64,000 nucleotides of DNA from Streptomyces hygroscopicus (GTDB lineage Bacteria > Actinomycetota > Actinomycetes > Streptomycetales > Streptomycetaceae): positions 1 through 64,000 of the forward strand of contig NZ_LBMW01000028.1 of NCBI RefSeq assembly GCF_026168105.1. Reading direction: 5' to 3'. The notes under the pieces were generated by a model. It saw only the letters and a program-made list of their open reading frames with translations. It did no database searches and was not told the origin of the DNA. Shown one piece after another: positions 17,398-26,660 of this stretch. The translations under genes and the position numbers were made by a program. The first letter of the stretch is position 1; each line of letters opens with the position of its first letter.

Positions 17398-17503
17398 GTG
17401 CGGAGGACCTGAAGGCGTTCACGGCGGAGTTGTTCGAGGCGTTCCCGGGTTCTGATCAGCGGCGGTGGGGACGGGCGTACGTGGGGGGGTTGCTGTTAGT
17501 GCG
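17398..17503 (+). pseudogene. IS701-type transposase, N-terminal fragment
   Basis: The forward frame reads AEDLKAFTAELFEAFPGSDQ and RRWGRAYVGGLLL, resembling the start of IS701 transposases (FxxxLFxSLxRxDQRRWGxxYxxGLLLxGRRK). It ends before GRRK and has no downstream continuation. Together with the oppositely oriented IS5 piece at 17153 it fills the space before the secreted-protein gene. From 17504 to 17950 I see only that gene's upstream region. Confidence 0.5.
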
Positions 17504-17950
17504 GCGTTCACCCGCCTTTCCAGGGCACCGAAGAACTGCTTCTTCAGCAGGGAGAGTTGAAAAAAGACGGCCCGCCTCTTGTTCAGGTAGCGGCCACCCG
17601 CATCAGGTGTGCGCCCCGGGCAGACGCCCGCGTACTCCCACACTTTGATCGGCTACACCACGGGAAGGGGCACGATCCTGGTCCCTCGTCGGCCGACGGC
17701 GGTATGGACGCCTACTGCAACGGTTTACCCCCTCACTGTGAAAACCCCGAGCGGTAGGCGACCGGCCAGAGCCATACCGCGTGGGTTGCAGCGAGAAATT
17801 CAAACCAGTGCGGGATGCCGGGACAGCCGGCCGATCCGTAATTTCTCGCTTGCACCTCATCACCGACAAGAGCCCGGTGCCGCCGGATTCACATTCTGCC
17901 GGCAGGTCCCCGAGGACATGACCGAAAGACCATGACGAAGGAGAACGCAA

Positions 17951-18364
17951 ATGCTCACACGCATGGCCGTCGCCGCCGGCGCGGCTCTGCTCGGCGCGGG
18001 AGCTCTCGCCATCCCCGCCTCAGCCGCACCGGCGGCACCCGCCGGGACGAGCAGCTACCAGGAGTTCCGCGATATCGGCGGAGGCAGCACCCAGTTCCAT
18101 TCCACCCGCAGCCACTACGCCGGCCGTGACGCCCAGACCTGCATCCTGGCCACCGGCTACGACAGCTCCGCCTGGAACCTCGGCTACAACTTCTCGCTGC
18201 GCGCCGACCCGTCGCACAGGAAGCTGTGGGAGAGCCCGACCTACCACGGCGACCACCAGCGCTGCAGCCCGTGGGTGAACTACCGCGGCAAGGCCTACAC
18301 CCGCGTCACAACCTACGAGTACAGCCACCTCAAGAGCGCGAAGGTCTGGGACTACCGGAACTGA
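17951..18364 (+). CDS. Small secreted protein with CSPW motif, hypothetical
   Basis: A 137-residue exported protein with ATG behind GGAG (7-base spacing). The signal peptide ends near ASAAPA (about 27). The mature C-terminal 90 residues align by eye with the protein at 12097-12534: AQTCI/VQVCI, YNFSLRA/FFSIRQA, LWESPTYHG/VWASQNYTG, RCSPWVN/HCSPWIN, AKVWDYRN/FKVWLYYN. Two cysteines probably form a disulfide. The N-terminal part differs from that paralogue. Function unknown. The next two genes downstream also encode exported or lipid-anchored small proteins. Confidence 0.75.
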   Translation: MLTRMAVAAGAALLGAGALAIPASAAPAAPAGTSSYQEFRDIGGGSTQFHSTRSHYAGRDAQTCILATGYDSSAWNLGYNFSLRADPSHRKLWESPTYHGDHQRCSPWVNYRGKAYTRVTTYEYSHLKSAKVWDYRN

Positions 18365-18453
18365 CCGCTCGCCCCGGTGCCTGGCGGGCCATGGCTCGCC
18401 AGGCACCTTCCCGGTCCCGTCCGCACGATCGCTCGAGGAAACCGGAGCCTGCC

Positions 18454-18981
18454 ATGTCTCGTCGCGCCCCCGCGGCCATCACCGTCGCCACCGCGGCCTC
18501 GATCCTGCTCGGCGCATGCGCCACAGGTTCTCCGACACCCGGGCCTGCGCAACCATCGGGGGTCGGTACGCGCACCGCGCACACACCGGTGTCCGAACTG
18601 GCCCACGACACCACATCGGGGCTGTCCTGGCGGCTGGTCAGTTTCCGCGATCCAGAGGGTAATGACTGCCTGACGGTGGACACCGCGAGTCAGCAGGGCA
18701 TACCGGCCTGCGACATCGACGTCGACAACCACTATCCGGCCAACGCGGCGGTCATGTTCCGGGACAACACCGCGATCCTGTACGGCCGCGTCTCTCCGGC
18801 GGTGGACAGCGTCTACTCCGTCCGGAACGGAAAACGCGAGCAGCACACCATCGCTGTTGATCCCCTTACCCATGACAGGTACTTCGCTGTCATCTACACG
18901 ATCGGCACCATCACCGATGTGGTCTCGGTATCACATGATGGCACCACGTATTCCCTCCGGAACAAGTTGTCCGACATCTAG
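18454..18981 (+). CDS. Putative lipoprotein, hypothetical
   Basis: A 175-residue protein with a type II signal peptide: a basic start, hydrophobic core and lipobox LLGAC with Cys22 as the lipidation site. A Pro/Ser/Gly linker follows, then a beta-rich domain with two further cysteines (NDCLTVD, PACDIDVD). The ATG at 18454 has GGAG seven bases upstream. No known domain is recognised. It lies 89 bases after a secreted-protein gene and 95 before another, all in the same direction, so the three may be functionally linked. Confidence 0.75.
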   Translation: MSRRAPAAITVATAASILLGACATGSPTPGPAQPSGVGTRTAHTPVSELAHDTTSGLSWRLVSFRDPEGNDCLTVDTASQQGIPACDIDVDNHYPANAAVMFRDNTAILYGRVSPAVDSVYSVRNGKREQHTIAVDPLTHDRYFAVIYTIGTITDVVSVSHDGTTYSLRNKLSDI

Positions 18982-19076
18982 AGCTCGGCCGAACCGCAGC
19001 AGCTTCCGGGATGCCTCGTGATCAACGGTAATGGCATCTCAACCACATGAGCGCACCGATCAGGGAGGACACCTTC

Positions 19077-19427
19077 ATGCACGTCATTCGCGCACTCGCC
19101 GCCGGCACTGCCACCGCCGGCCTCATCGCCGGCGGTCTGATCGGCGCAACAGGCGCACACGCCGACTCCTACAAGCAGGCCAGCGTCCACACCATCTTCT
19201 CCGATGAGTTCTGGCTGTGCGGGAAGAACCAGTACCACCAGACGGTGTGCACCCCGTTGATCGAGTCGCCGAACGACTGGAAGCGGGTGTACGGCTGGTG
19301 GTGGACCGGAAAGGTCGAGTTCACCGGTCGCCAGTACCACAGCGACGGCAGTGTGTCGGTCCGCTACCGCACCTGTGACTCCGCGAAGCACCAGCACGAC
19401 CAGTTCTTCGACTGCTACGCCATCTGA
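19077..19427 (+). CDS. Small secreted four-cysteine protein, hypothetical
   Basis: A 116-residue exported protein. The ATG at 19077 follows GGGAGGA and is preferred to an ATG ten codons upstream because the signal peptide (MHVIRALAAGTATAGLIAGG, cleavage near AHADS) begins there. The mature domain contains four cysteines (WLCGKN, TVCTPL, RTCDSA, FDCYAI) and a WWWTGKVEF strand. It does not visibly share the CSPW module of its neighbours. Function unknown. Confidence 0.72.
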   Translation: MHVIRALAAGTATAGLIAGGLIGATGAHADSYKQASVHTIFSDEFWLCGKNQYHQTVCTPLIESPNDWKRVYGWWWTGKVEFTGRQYHSDGSVSVRYRTCDSAKHQHDQFFDCYAI

Positions 19428-19691
19428 GGGGCCGGAATGGACAGACACCTACCCAAGGACTGCCCCACCTGCCCAGCGCGTTCGACGCGCACGCGGACAG
19501 GGTCGTAGCCGACCACTACCTGGGCACCGGGCACGCCGACGCCCACGCCCACTCAGCTGGACAGGGCCCCGGCGGCCTGCCTGGAATTCCACCTTGCACC
19601 AAGCGGCCCGCCGGGGCACCTGGGCCAGCGGACTCCGCCCCCTGTGAGTCACGGTCAACTGCAAGCCACCAGCCCGGTGGTCAGCCGTTGG

Positions 19692-19967
19692 TCATCCCGC
19701 CAACCCTTTTTCCCGCCACGTGATCACAACTCCGGACAGGCCCTGGGCCGCTTGCGACTCCCGGACGGTCTCGGCCACGAACGCCGAGGCGCGGACGAGT
19801 GCCGCCGTGGCGGTGGATCGGGACTGCTGTGGCCAGGCGATAGCCAGGACCGACGGCGGTGCGTCCGGGACCGGCCGGTAGACGACGCCGGGGCGCGGAT
19901 AGCGAGCGGCGACGGAGGCGGGCAGCAGGGGGGTGGGTCCTACAGGCGTGCCGACGTGGGTTGCTGG
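19692..19967 (-). pseudogene. LysR-family regulator, C-terminal fragment
   Basis: The reverse strand encodes TPLLPASVAARYPRPGVVYR, PVPDAPPSVLAIAWPQQSRS and AALVRASAFVAETVRE, ending in TGA at 19694-19692. This matches the last 85 residues of LysR effector-binding domains (the GVVYRPVPDxxPxxLxLAWR block). The DNA-binding domain is missing. The rest of 19428-20054 shows nothing else recognisable. Confidence 0.55.
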
Positions 19968-20054
19968 ACCGCACCTTGATCTGGCACCAGCACCACCTTC
20001 CGCACGTACTCCGCCATTTCGAGACCTGATCGGCCCCGCAAATGCCGGTGGCCG

Positions 20055-20915
20055 TCAGGGGCCGATGTACTGCGTGCTCAGCCGGAAGTCGGCGAAGTAG
20101 GCGTTCTCGTCGTGGTCGGGGCCCCAGCTGTTGTCGCTGCCACCGAAGAACGTCGAGAAGAACACGCCGCTGAACGGGATCTGGTCCAAGCCGGACAGAC
20201 CGGCGTCGCTGGAGACTTGCCGACCGTCGAGCCACACCGTCACCGCGCCCACCGAGCGGTCGACCTGCTGCTCGACGGCGTGCCACTGGCCGTCGCCCTG
20301 CCACTGCCAGTCACCCAGGCCCAGGTCGTCGCCGTAGCCGCTGCCGGTCGGCGAGTAGAAGTAGACCTCGCCGGCGCCGGTGCTCGGCTTGTTGCGCCAC
20401 ATGTAACGGGTGGAGAAGGCACTGCCGTCATGGTTCCCGCCGCTCTCCGAACCAGGCGCGCCACCGTACAGGCCCGGTAGCTTGCCGCCTCTGCCGAAGT
20501 CGAACCCGCCATCGAACTTCACGTAGTAACGCAGGTCCAGACGTGGAGCGTTGGCGAGGTCGGAGCGTCCCATGGAGTTGAGGTCCGTGTAGAACTGGCC
20601 GCCGCCGGGGTTGGGGCATTCTCCGCTTTCGTAGCAGGAGTGGGCTCCGGAGCCCTGACCGTAGGACACCTGCAAGACGGTGCCCTTTGCCGAATCGGCA
20701 TCCGACACGGGTTGCAACTGCTCCCAGCCCCAGTTGTGGCCGTCCGAGGTGTCAACTCCCCAGGCACTGGCCCAGGCCGACTCGTGGAAGCCGTCGAACG
20801 TCCCGGTCCAGTCGCCGATGTCGTTCGAAGCCGCGTGACTCGTACCGGCTCCCGTGATGGCAAGGAGCAGGGCGGCGGTCACGGTGAACAGTTGGCGCAG
20901 TGTGGCGCGTGACAT
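20055..20915 (-). CDS. Secreted polysaccharide lyase (PL14-like)
   Basis: A 286-residue exported protein with signal peptide to about residue 29. The mature beta-jelly-roll protein has landmarks RLDLRYYVKFDGGFDF, GGKLPGLYGG, FSTRYMWRN, WHAVEQQVD and FSTFFGGSD, which match the polysaccharide lyase family 14-like fold (alginate/glucuronan lyases). Cysteines at SCYESGECP may form a disulfide. AAAGG precedes the ATG. It starts 33 bases after the chitosanase stop codon on the same strand, so both are probably made from the CsnR-controlled transcript, suggesting a shared cell-wall substrate. The exact polymer is unknown. Confidence 0.78.
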   Translation of the reverse strand: MSRATLRQLFTVTAALLLAITGAGTSHAASNDIGDWTGTFDGFHESAWASAWGVDTSDGHNWGWEQLQPVSDADSAKGTVLQVSYGQGSGAHSCYESGECPNPGGGQFYTDLNSMGRSDLANAPRLDLRYYVKFDGGFDFGRGGKLPGLYGGAPGSESGGNHDGSAFSTRYMWRNKPSTGAGEVYFYSPTGSGYGDDLGLGDWQWQGDGQWHAVEQQVDRSVGAVTVWLDGRQVSSDAGLSGLDQIPFSGVFFSTFFGGSDNSWGPDHDENAYFADFRLSTQYIGP

Positions 20916-20948
20916 CGATGACCTTTCTGCGTCGGTTGGTGTGGCGGC

Positions 20949-21788
20949 TCAGTCGTGCGGGTCGGTGATGGTGATGTTGAAGTCGGCGCCCACGGTCAGC
21001 GGCGCGCTCAGGTCCCAGTTGCCCTGGTCCGCCAGTTGCTGAAGTGCCTGTGTCCGGTCGACTGCCTGCGGCCAGTCGTTCTGACGCCCGGGGGTGCAGG
21101 GGTTGGCCATGTGCTGCCGGCGGATGGTGTTGAACCGGGCCAGCCACTGGGCTTCGTCGACACCGGAGGCGGGGTTGCCGCCGAGGGCGGAGTCGGTCTC
21201 GTGGGCGATCTTCACGACCCCGTCGCAGTCGTTGGCCCCGGGTCCCATCATCAGCGCGGTGTCGAAGAGGTTCTCCAGGCCCAGGTTGGTCTTGAGCCCC
21301 TCCTGCGCCGCCAGGGCCTCGGCGGGCGTCAGATACGTGTCGTGACCCACCTGGAGTTGCAGCTTCCTGAAGAGCGGGTCCTGGGCGGCCTGTTGCCAGT
21401 CGTCCGTGAAGGAGGCACCGAGCGCGCCGGTGTCGTCGCTGCCCGAGTCGGCCAGCCTCTGCAGAGTGTCGGTGTATTTGGCGAGTACGTTGTCGGGCTC
21501 GGCGGCGTTGTACTGCTTGATCAGGCTCAACATGTCGCCGGTCTGGGTGCAGAAACCTATCCAGCCCGCGGTGTAACCGCAGCCGTCGTCCAGGTTCTTG
21601 ATGTAGTCGTACTGCGGGGTGGAGGCGCTGTTCTCGAACACGGCGGTGATGTCGTCCATCATGGTGACCGTCTGCTGGTCCACCTGGGGCTTGACCGGAG
21701 TCTCGGCCATGGCCGGGGCGGAGATGACTGCTGCGAGCGTCGCACCGAGTGCCGCGGGCAGCAGATGACGAGCCGTAGAGCGCTTCAT
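20949..21788 (-). CDS. csnA: Secreted GH46 chitosanase
   Basis: Endo-hydrolyses chitosan outside the cell. A signal peptide (to AMAET, about 29) precedes a GH46 domain. Alignment by eye to the Streptomyces N174 enzyme gives catalytic acid Glu52 in VFENSAS and general base Asp68 in NLDDGCGYTAGWIGFC, followed by TQTGDML. Length (279 aa) is normal. A perfect palindrome of the CsnR operator type lies 42-60 bases upstream, so repression relieved by chitosan oligosaccharides is likely. A lyase gene follows. Confidence 0.92.
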   Translation of the reverse strand: MKRSTARHLLPAALGATLAAVISAPAMAETPVKPQVDQQTVTMMDDITAVFENSASTPQYDYIKNLDDGCGYTAGWIGFCTQTGDMLSLIKQYNAAEPDNVLAKYTDTLQRLADSGSDDTGALGASFTDDWQQAAQDPLFRKLQLQVGHDTYLTPAEALAAQEGLKTNLGLENLFDTALMMGPGANDCDGVVKIAHETDSALGGNPASGVDEAQWLARFNTIRRQHMANPCTPGRQNDWPQAVDRTQALQQLADQGNWDLSAPLTVGADFNITITDPHD

Positions 21789-21829
21789 GGAAGCCTCCGT
21801 GGTAGGGGGTGATGGACACCCATTTGATC

Positions 21830-21848
21830 GTTAGGAAAGTTTCCTAAC
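21830..21848 (-). promoter_or_regulatory. CsnR-type operator of csnA
   Basis: GTTAGGAAAGTTTCCTAAC is a perfect palindrome (9-base arms, central G). It matches the operator known upstream of Streptomyces chitosanase genes bound by the ROK-family repressor CsnR. It lies upstream of the csnA start at 21788. No csnR gene is in the window. Confidence 0.8.
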
Positions 21849-22071
21849 CACTGCTGGCCCGGGACTTTAGGGGCCCTCACCGCCTGGGTCAACCCCGAGG
21901 CGCTGCACCTGCGTTCCGCGTAATTCGCCCGTACCGCTTCAAAACTGCTTCACGACTGCCGACCTGGGCGTTGTCCAGGCGGTCGGGCATGATCCGTCGC
22001 CATGCTCGGACGAGAGCCGCCCTCGGTACGGCCGCCTTCACCCAAGGGCGAGAGCCTGGCCAAGCCCGGCG

Positions 22072-22533
22072 GTGTGCCTGACCGAGCCGTCGCGATACGG
22101 CCACGTCGGGCTGGCCCTGTCGCGGCTGTCGCAGGTTCACCCGCACGCCGGCACGCTTCCGGACGCACCACCAGAAGTCCGCAACCCCCAGGATGGGACG
22201 GAGTCGGGAGGACGACGTACGCTGCAACCGCACGGCCCACAGGGACCCGGCGTCGGCCGGTGCCCGAGCACATCGGAGGCGATTGCCCTGCTCACGTTGG
22301 ATCTGCACCCGATCTTCCGCAACAACCGCGACATCGACGTCGCGCTGCGCCAGACCCTGTTCAAGGCCGCCGCCACTGGGGTCGACGTCGTGCAGATCAT
22401 CCCAGGCAAGGGGACGGGCCAGCTGAAGAAGCGGGTGCTGGCCCTGCTGGCGCAGAAGCACATGAAGAAGCTCTACGTCCGCGTGGAGACCGACGCGACC
22501 AACGCCGGCCGGGTCCTGGTCCACCTTCGATGA
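22072..22533 (+). CDS. Smr-domain (MutS2 C-terminal-like) protein
   Basis: The conserved part is residues 74-153 (from 22291): LTLDLHPIFRNNRDIDVALR, VDVVQIIPGKGTGQLKKRVL and RVETDATNAGRVLVHL. It has the LDLHxxxxxxA start and HGKGxGxLK-type motif (here PGKGTGQLKK) of Smr endonuclease/branched-DNA-binding domains. The first 70 residues are low-quality sequence, and no good start with a ribosome-binding site is found near the domain (TTG at 22297 is possible), so the 5' end is uncertain. Stand-alone Smr proteins of this size are common. Confidence 0.6.
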   Translation: MCLTEPSRYGHVGLALSRLSQVHPHAGTLPDAPPEVRNPQDGTESGGRRTLQPHGPQGPGVGRCPSTSEAIALLTLDLHPIFRNNRDIDVALRQTLFKAAATGVDVVQIIPGKGTGQLKKRVLALLAQKHMKKLYVRVETDATNAGRVLVHLR

Positions 22534-22985
22534 CTCCGGCGGCGGACGTGACGGGCACCGTGCGTTGCACATCCGCCGAGGCGGAGGCCCTGATCGGCTG
22601 ACCCTTCAGGCCATGCTCGCCGACAACTCCGATGTCTTCACGTGCACAGACATGGACGGCATCATCATCTGTCGTGCTGCTGCGCCTGGCGTTGCCCCTA
22701 CCGAGAACCTCGTCCGCCAAGGTGGGAGCCGATGTGCGGGACGCGCGGGGTCCCGAGCGCAGACGCTGCCGGTGTGTGGCGGGAACAGCCGACCCGGCCG
22801 ACACTGTTGCACCGGTCAAGAGACCGGCGCCACGCGGGCGGGGAGCACAGACGCCAAGAGGCCGTCCCGACGTGATCCCGGGCCCTCGGGTCCGCGGTAC
22901 ATCCGACATCCGACAGTGAGGGGCGACCGCTCATACGCCCGCAACGGACTCGGACCGAGACTTTTTCATACAGGAGGACTGTTTC

Positions 22986-23819
22986 ATGAATGACTGGCCC
23001 TTGACGCTCATGGCGGTACACGCCCACCCAGACGATGAGGCCACGGGAACAGGAGGTGTCCTCGCGCGATATGCGGCGGAGGGCATTCGCACGGTCCTCG
23101 TGACGTGCACCGACGGCGGTTGCGGTGACGGACCCGGGGGTGTCAAGCCGGGCGACCCCGGGCACGATTCGGCGGCCGTCGCCTTGATGCGGCGGCAGGA
23201 ACTCGAGGCAAGCTGCGAAGTCCTGAAGGTCAGTCATTTGGAGATGCTGGACTACGCCGACTCCGGGATGATGGGCTGGTCGGCCAATGACGCCCCCGGA
23301 TCTTTCTGGCAGACACCCGTGGAGGAGGGCGCCGCCCGACTCGCGGAACTCATGCGACGCTACCAGCCCGATGTGGTCATCACCTACGACGAGAACGGCT
23401 TCTACGGCCACCCCGACCACATCCAGGCCAACCGCATCACGATGGCGGCGCTGGCGATGACCGCGCTGACACCGAAGGTGTACTGGACGACGGCGCCCCG
23501 CTCGATGATGAAGCGGTTCGGGGAGGTCATGCGCGAGTTCGGCGCGGACTGGCAGGAGCCGGATCCCGCTGAGGCCGCCGCGATGGCCGAGATCGGACTC
23601 CCCGACGAGGAGATCACCACCTGGGTGGACACCACCGCGTTCGGCGGCCAGAAGTTCGATGCGCTGGCCGCGCACGCCAGTCAGGGCGAGAACATCTTCT
23701 TCCTCAGGATGGGCCGCGAGAGGTTCACTGAGTTGATGGGTGTCGAGACCTTCGTACGTGTCCAGGACACCACCGGAGCCGCCGTGCCCGAGAACGACCT
23801 GTTCGCCGGCCTTCGCTGA
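22986..23819 (+). CDS. PIG-L family deacetylase (mycothiol conjugate amidase/MshB-like)
   Basis: A 277-residue zinc amidase. The metal motif AHPDDEA is at residues 13-19 and the second metal ligand is in GHPDH (about 141). CTDGGCGDGPGG is the typical Gly-rich loop. In actinobacteria this family includes MshB (GlcNAc-Ins deacetylase) and Mca (mycothiol S-conjugate amidase); size and the FFLRMGRERFTELMGVETF ending are Mca/MshB-like. AGGAGGA lies 7 bases before the ATG. It is monocistronic. The interval 22534-22985 upstream shows no other recognisable gene. Confidence 0.82.
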   Translation: MNDWPLTLMAVHAHPDDEATGTGGVLARYAAEGIRTVLVTCTDGGCGDGPGGVKPGDPGHDSAAVALMRRQELEASCEVLKVSHLEMLDYADSGMMGWSANDAPGSFWQTPVEEGAARLAELMRRYQPDVVITYDENGFYGHPDHIQANRITMAALAMTALTPKVYWTTAPRSMMKRFGEVMREFGADWQEPDPAEAAAMAEIGLPDEEITTWVDTTAFGGQKFDALAAHASQGENIFFLRMGRERFTELMGVETFVRVQDTTGAAVPENDLFAGLR

Positions 23820-24039
23820 TCCGTTCGCCCACCGGGGGTCAGAGAGCTCATGGTCCGTACGGCTCGATAGGGCGTACTCGCACACCCGGAGGTCTGGTCA
23901 CTTGGGTTCCGCTCCGGCGGCCCTTGATCGTCAAGGGTGGCCCTGCTCGGTCGCGTGGCGGTTACCAGGACGACAGTCCCCAACCACGCGCCCGGGCAGG
24001 GCTCTTGAGCGGGAACATTCAACACACTGGGCGGGTGTT

Positions 24040-24197
24040 CGGTCCGACCAGCACCCGCATCCCGGGCAGGCCGCTCGCCTGGCGGTCGTTCGGGCGTCGA
24101 CCCGGACGATGGTGTCGGACATCTCGACGGACTCCACGCACAAGCCCTCAACCAAGGAGAACAACAGCTCATCCAGCTGCGGCCGTACCTCGTTCAC
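24040..24197 (-). pseudogene. ISL3-type transposase, N-terminal fragment
   Basis: The reverse strand starts MNEVRPQLDELLFSLVEG and continues VESVEMSDTIVRVDARTTAR and ACPGCGCWSDR, the N-terminal zinc-binding region of ISL3-family transposases (CPxCGxxS). The second half of the zinc finger and the DDE core are missing. The flanks 23820-24039 and 24242-24392 contain nothing I can identify. Confidence 0.6.
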
Positions 24198-24214
24198 GAC
24201 GTCGCACTGTCGAC

Positions 24215-24241
24215 CCCGCCCGATTCAGGGCGGGCGATTTT
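24215..24241 (+). terminator. Rho-independent-like hairpin
   Basis: CCCGCCC (24215-24221) and GGGCGGG (24228-24234) form a perfect 7-bp stem with a 6-base loop, followed by CGATTTT. It is oriented for forward transcription and lies just beyond the ISL3 fragment. It may also stop reverse transcription from the antiporter gene. Confidence 0.5.
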
Positions 24242-24392
24242 CGGGCGAGATCAACACACATCACTCAAAGACCAATAGCCACGCTGCGTACGCCACTTGG
24301 GTGGGTGCATGGCGAACTTCTCGCGGAAGGTGTCGACGGACTGCCCGAAGTCAGTACTGATCGACGCTCCTAAAGGTTGCCGAGACTCTCAG

Positions 24393-25979
24393 TCAGCCGC
24401 GGGCGCGCAGGCTTGCTTCTTCGAGGTCGAGTTCGCGCTGGAGCCGACGGCGGGTGGCGTTGCTGATCTTGTTCGCTTCGTAGAGGCGCTGAAGTTCGGC
24501 CGCCTCAATGGCGATGAGGGTCCGGCGTATCTCGCGGTAGGCGTCGGCAGGACGGGCGTCCGGGTCGTTGTAGTGGGCATCTTCGGCCTGATGAATGCGC
24601 GCTTCCAGATGGCGACGGGCCTGTTTCAAGGCGGCCTCGGAGGCGGCACCCAGATCGGCGAGTTGATCAAGATCGCCAAGCTGTTTGAGCTCTTCGAGAG
24701 CGGCGTGGGCAATGCGTCGGCGGGTCCGGGCTTCCTCGCGTGCAGTGTGCTCTGGTTCCAGAGCGATGCCAGAGCGGCGGACGACAGGGGCGAGGGTGAA
24801 ACCCTGGAAGACAAGAGTGAGTGCGATGGTCCCGGTGGTGAGCGTGAGGATGAGCGCCCGGTGCGGCAGCGGCGCCCCCGTGTGCGTGGCCAGGGGAATG
24901 GAGAGCGCGGCGGCCAGCGGCATGACGCCTCGGGTGCCTGCCCAGGACAAGACGGCCGGAACGCGCCAGGAGAGGCGACCGTCGCCCTCCCTGTGCCGGT
25001 ACTGGATCAGGGCGGACAGCGGAAAAATCCACAGCAGGCGGATCGCCAGCACAGTGCAGGCGATCACCGGCACCCACAGCGGCCAGCCGTGCTCGTCGTG
25101 CGCGAGATGACGGACGGCGGAGGGAAGCTGGAGGCCGATGAGGGCGAAGACGACACTCTCCAGCAGAAAGGTCACGGTGTCGTAGACGGCGTGGACCTGG
25201 AGGCGGATGGGGGCGTTGCTGAGCTTCTGGCCTGTGCTGCCGAGGACGACCCCGGACACGATGACGGCGGTCACGCCGGAGGTGTGCGATTGCTCCGCGA
25301 TGACGTACGAGGCGTACGGAGTGACCAAGGCGATGACGGTCTCCAGCATGGGGTCCTCGGTCCGTCTGCGGATGAGGGTCACCACTCCGGCGACCGCCGC
25401 GCCGATGACGGCTCCTCCGCCTGCAAGGATCAGGAACTGCTCGACGGTCCCGGGCACGGTGATGGCGCTGCTGGAAACCGCGGTGGCCACGGCGACCTTG
25501 TACAGGACCAGGGACGTGGCGTCGTTGAAGAGGCTTTCCGCCTGCACCATGGCCTGCACCCGGGGTGGGAGAGACAGGCGCCGGCCGAGCGCGGTAACGG
25601 CCACGGGGTCGGTGCTGGCCAGGACAGAGCCGAGGATGAACGCGGTCGCGGCGGTGAGCGGGGTGATCGCCCGGGCGACGTACCCGACGGCGATCGCCGA
25701 GGCAAGGACCAGGCCGAAGACCAAGCCGGTCACAGGCCGCCACACGGTGCGCAGGTCGCGGACGGAGATTTCCCCGGCCGAGGCGAAAAGCAATGGCGGC
25801 AGCACCAGCACGTTGATCACGTGAGGCGGCAGGCGAACCTCGGGAACCCAGGGCATCAGCCCAACGACCATACCGGCAACTACGAGGAGCGAGGGGGCGG
25901 GCAGGCTCCAGCGCCGGGCACCGGTCGCTACGGCTGTGGCCAGGACCACGAGCAGCAGGATGACGGTCAGACCGGTCAT
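24393..25979 (-). CDS. Na+/H+ antiporter (CPA1 family)
   Basis: A 528-residue membrane protein with about twelve hydrophobic segments. Diagnostic CPA1 motifs: LASTDPVAVTALG, QAESLFNDATSLVLYKV (the ND transport-site motif), VIVSGVVLG and SWAGTRGVMPLAAALSIPL. The C-terminal 110 residues form a charged cytoplasmic helical tail (ARTRRRIAHAALEELKQLG, AYREIRRTLIAIEAAELQRL) like YjcE/NhaP-type exchangers. It exports Na+ (or another monovalent cation) for H+. It is monocistronic; the ATG is the first in frame after a long hydrophilic non-coding stretch. Confidence 0.9.
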   Translation of the reverse strand: MTGLTVILLLVVLATAVATGARRWSLPAPSLLVVAGMVVGLMPWVPEVRLPPHVINVLVLPPLLFASAGEISVRDLRTVWRPVTGLVFGLVLASAIAVGYVARAITPLTAATAFILGSVLASTDPVAVTALGRRLSLPPRVQAMVQAESLFNDATSLVLYKVAVATAVSSSAITVPGTVEQFLILAGGGAVIGAAVAGVVTLIRRRTEDPMLETVIALVTPYASYVIAEQSHTSGVTAVIVSGVVLGSTGQKLSNAPIRLQVHAVYDTVTFLLESVVFALIGLQLPSAVRHLAHDEHGWPLWVPVIACTVLAIRLLWIFPLSALIQYRHREGDGRLSWRVPAVLSWAGTRGVMPLAAALSIPLATHTGAPLPHRALILTLTTGTIALTLVFQGFTLAPVVRRSGIALEPEHTAREEARTRRRIAHAALEELKQLGDLDQLADLGAASEAALKQARRHLEARIHQAEDAHYNDPDARPADAYREIRRTLIAIEAAELQRLYEANKISNATRRRLQRELDLEEASLRARG

Positions 25980-26660
25980 GGAGCGTCCCCGGCGCGTTAC
26001 GGCGTGTTACCCCCCTCTGACCAGGTGCTTTATCAACGTAACCGACCTGGGGCGGTGATGCAGCTGGCCATGGAGTCGCGACCGTCCAAGGTGTGGCAGT
26101 CGTTGCGGCGGCGCACCTGCCCATGGTCCAGCCCCTCATACAAAGCGCCGTACCCGGCGGCGTTCCGTGGTCAGGGCCGGCCCGCACAGCGTCTTCATCG
26201 GCCCGTCCGTTCAGCGCACTGGGCGGTGAGCTCGAATAGCGCCTCTGCAGGCGCGGCCAGGCACGCGTACACCTCCGTCCGGAGAGACAGCATCCTGAAC
26301 GGCACTCTCCCGCGGAACATCGTGGTGCAGCAGATTCAACCTCACGGTCTGCACCGATCCGGTTGCCTCGGTGACGGAGCACAGGATCAGCAGGAGACCG
26401 CACTCGCGTCCGCGCAATCTGCTTCTGAACGATCAAGTTCCGTGGACAGTACGGGCTGTGGGATGCGGCCGGGCTGGCGGACTGCACTCGTGGCCCTCAA
26501 CGAAGCCTGGACGCCGGTCGGGCGCAACGGCCCCCGAGGACCAGGAAGGCTGCCGTACTCCTGTGCTGGCGGCCCCGGACCCGGCCCCATCACCGAAACC
26601 CTGACTCGCGCTTTCGCGAGGTGGCCTGTCCGAGGGTTGAGCGAAAACGCGGAAAGTTCC
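25980..26660 (+). other. Intergenic stretch with no recognisable gene
   Basis: Frames stay open on the forward strand, but the translations look like random GC-rich sequence. Only the end merges into the IS1380 fragment at 26661. The antiporter promoter presumably lies at the left edge. Confidence 0.45.

Noticed and set aside
22565..22985. Forward ORF of 142 codons between the Smr and PIG-L genes
   Set aside because: Arg/Gly-rich translation, no start site and no recognisable domain.
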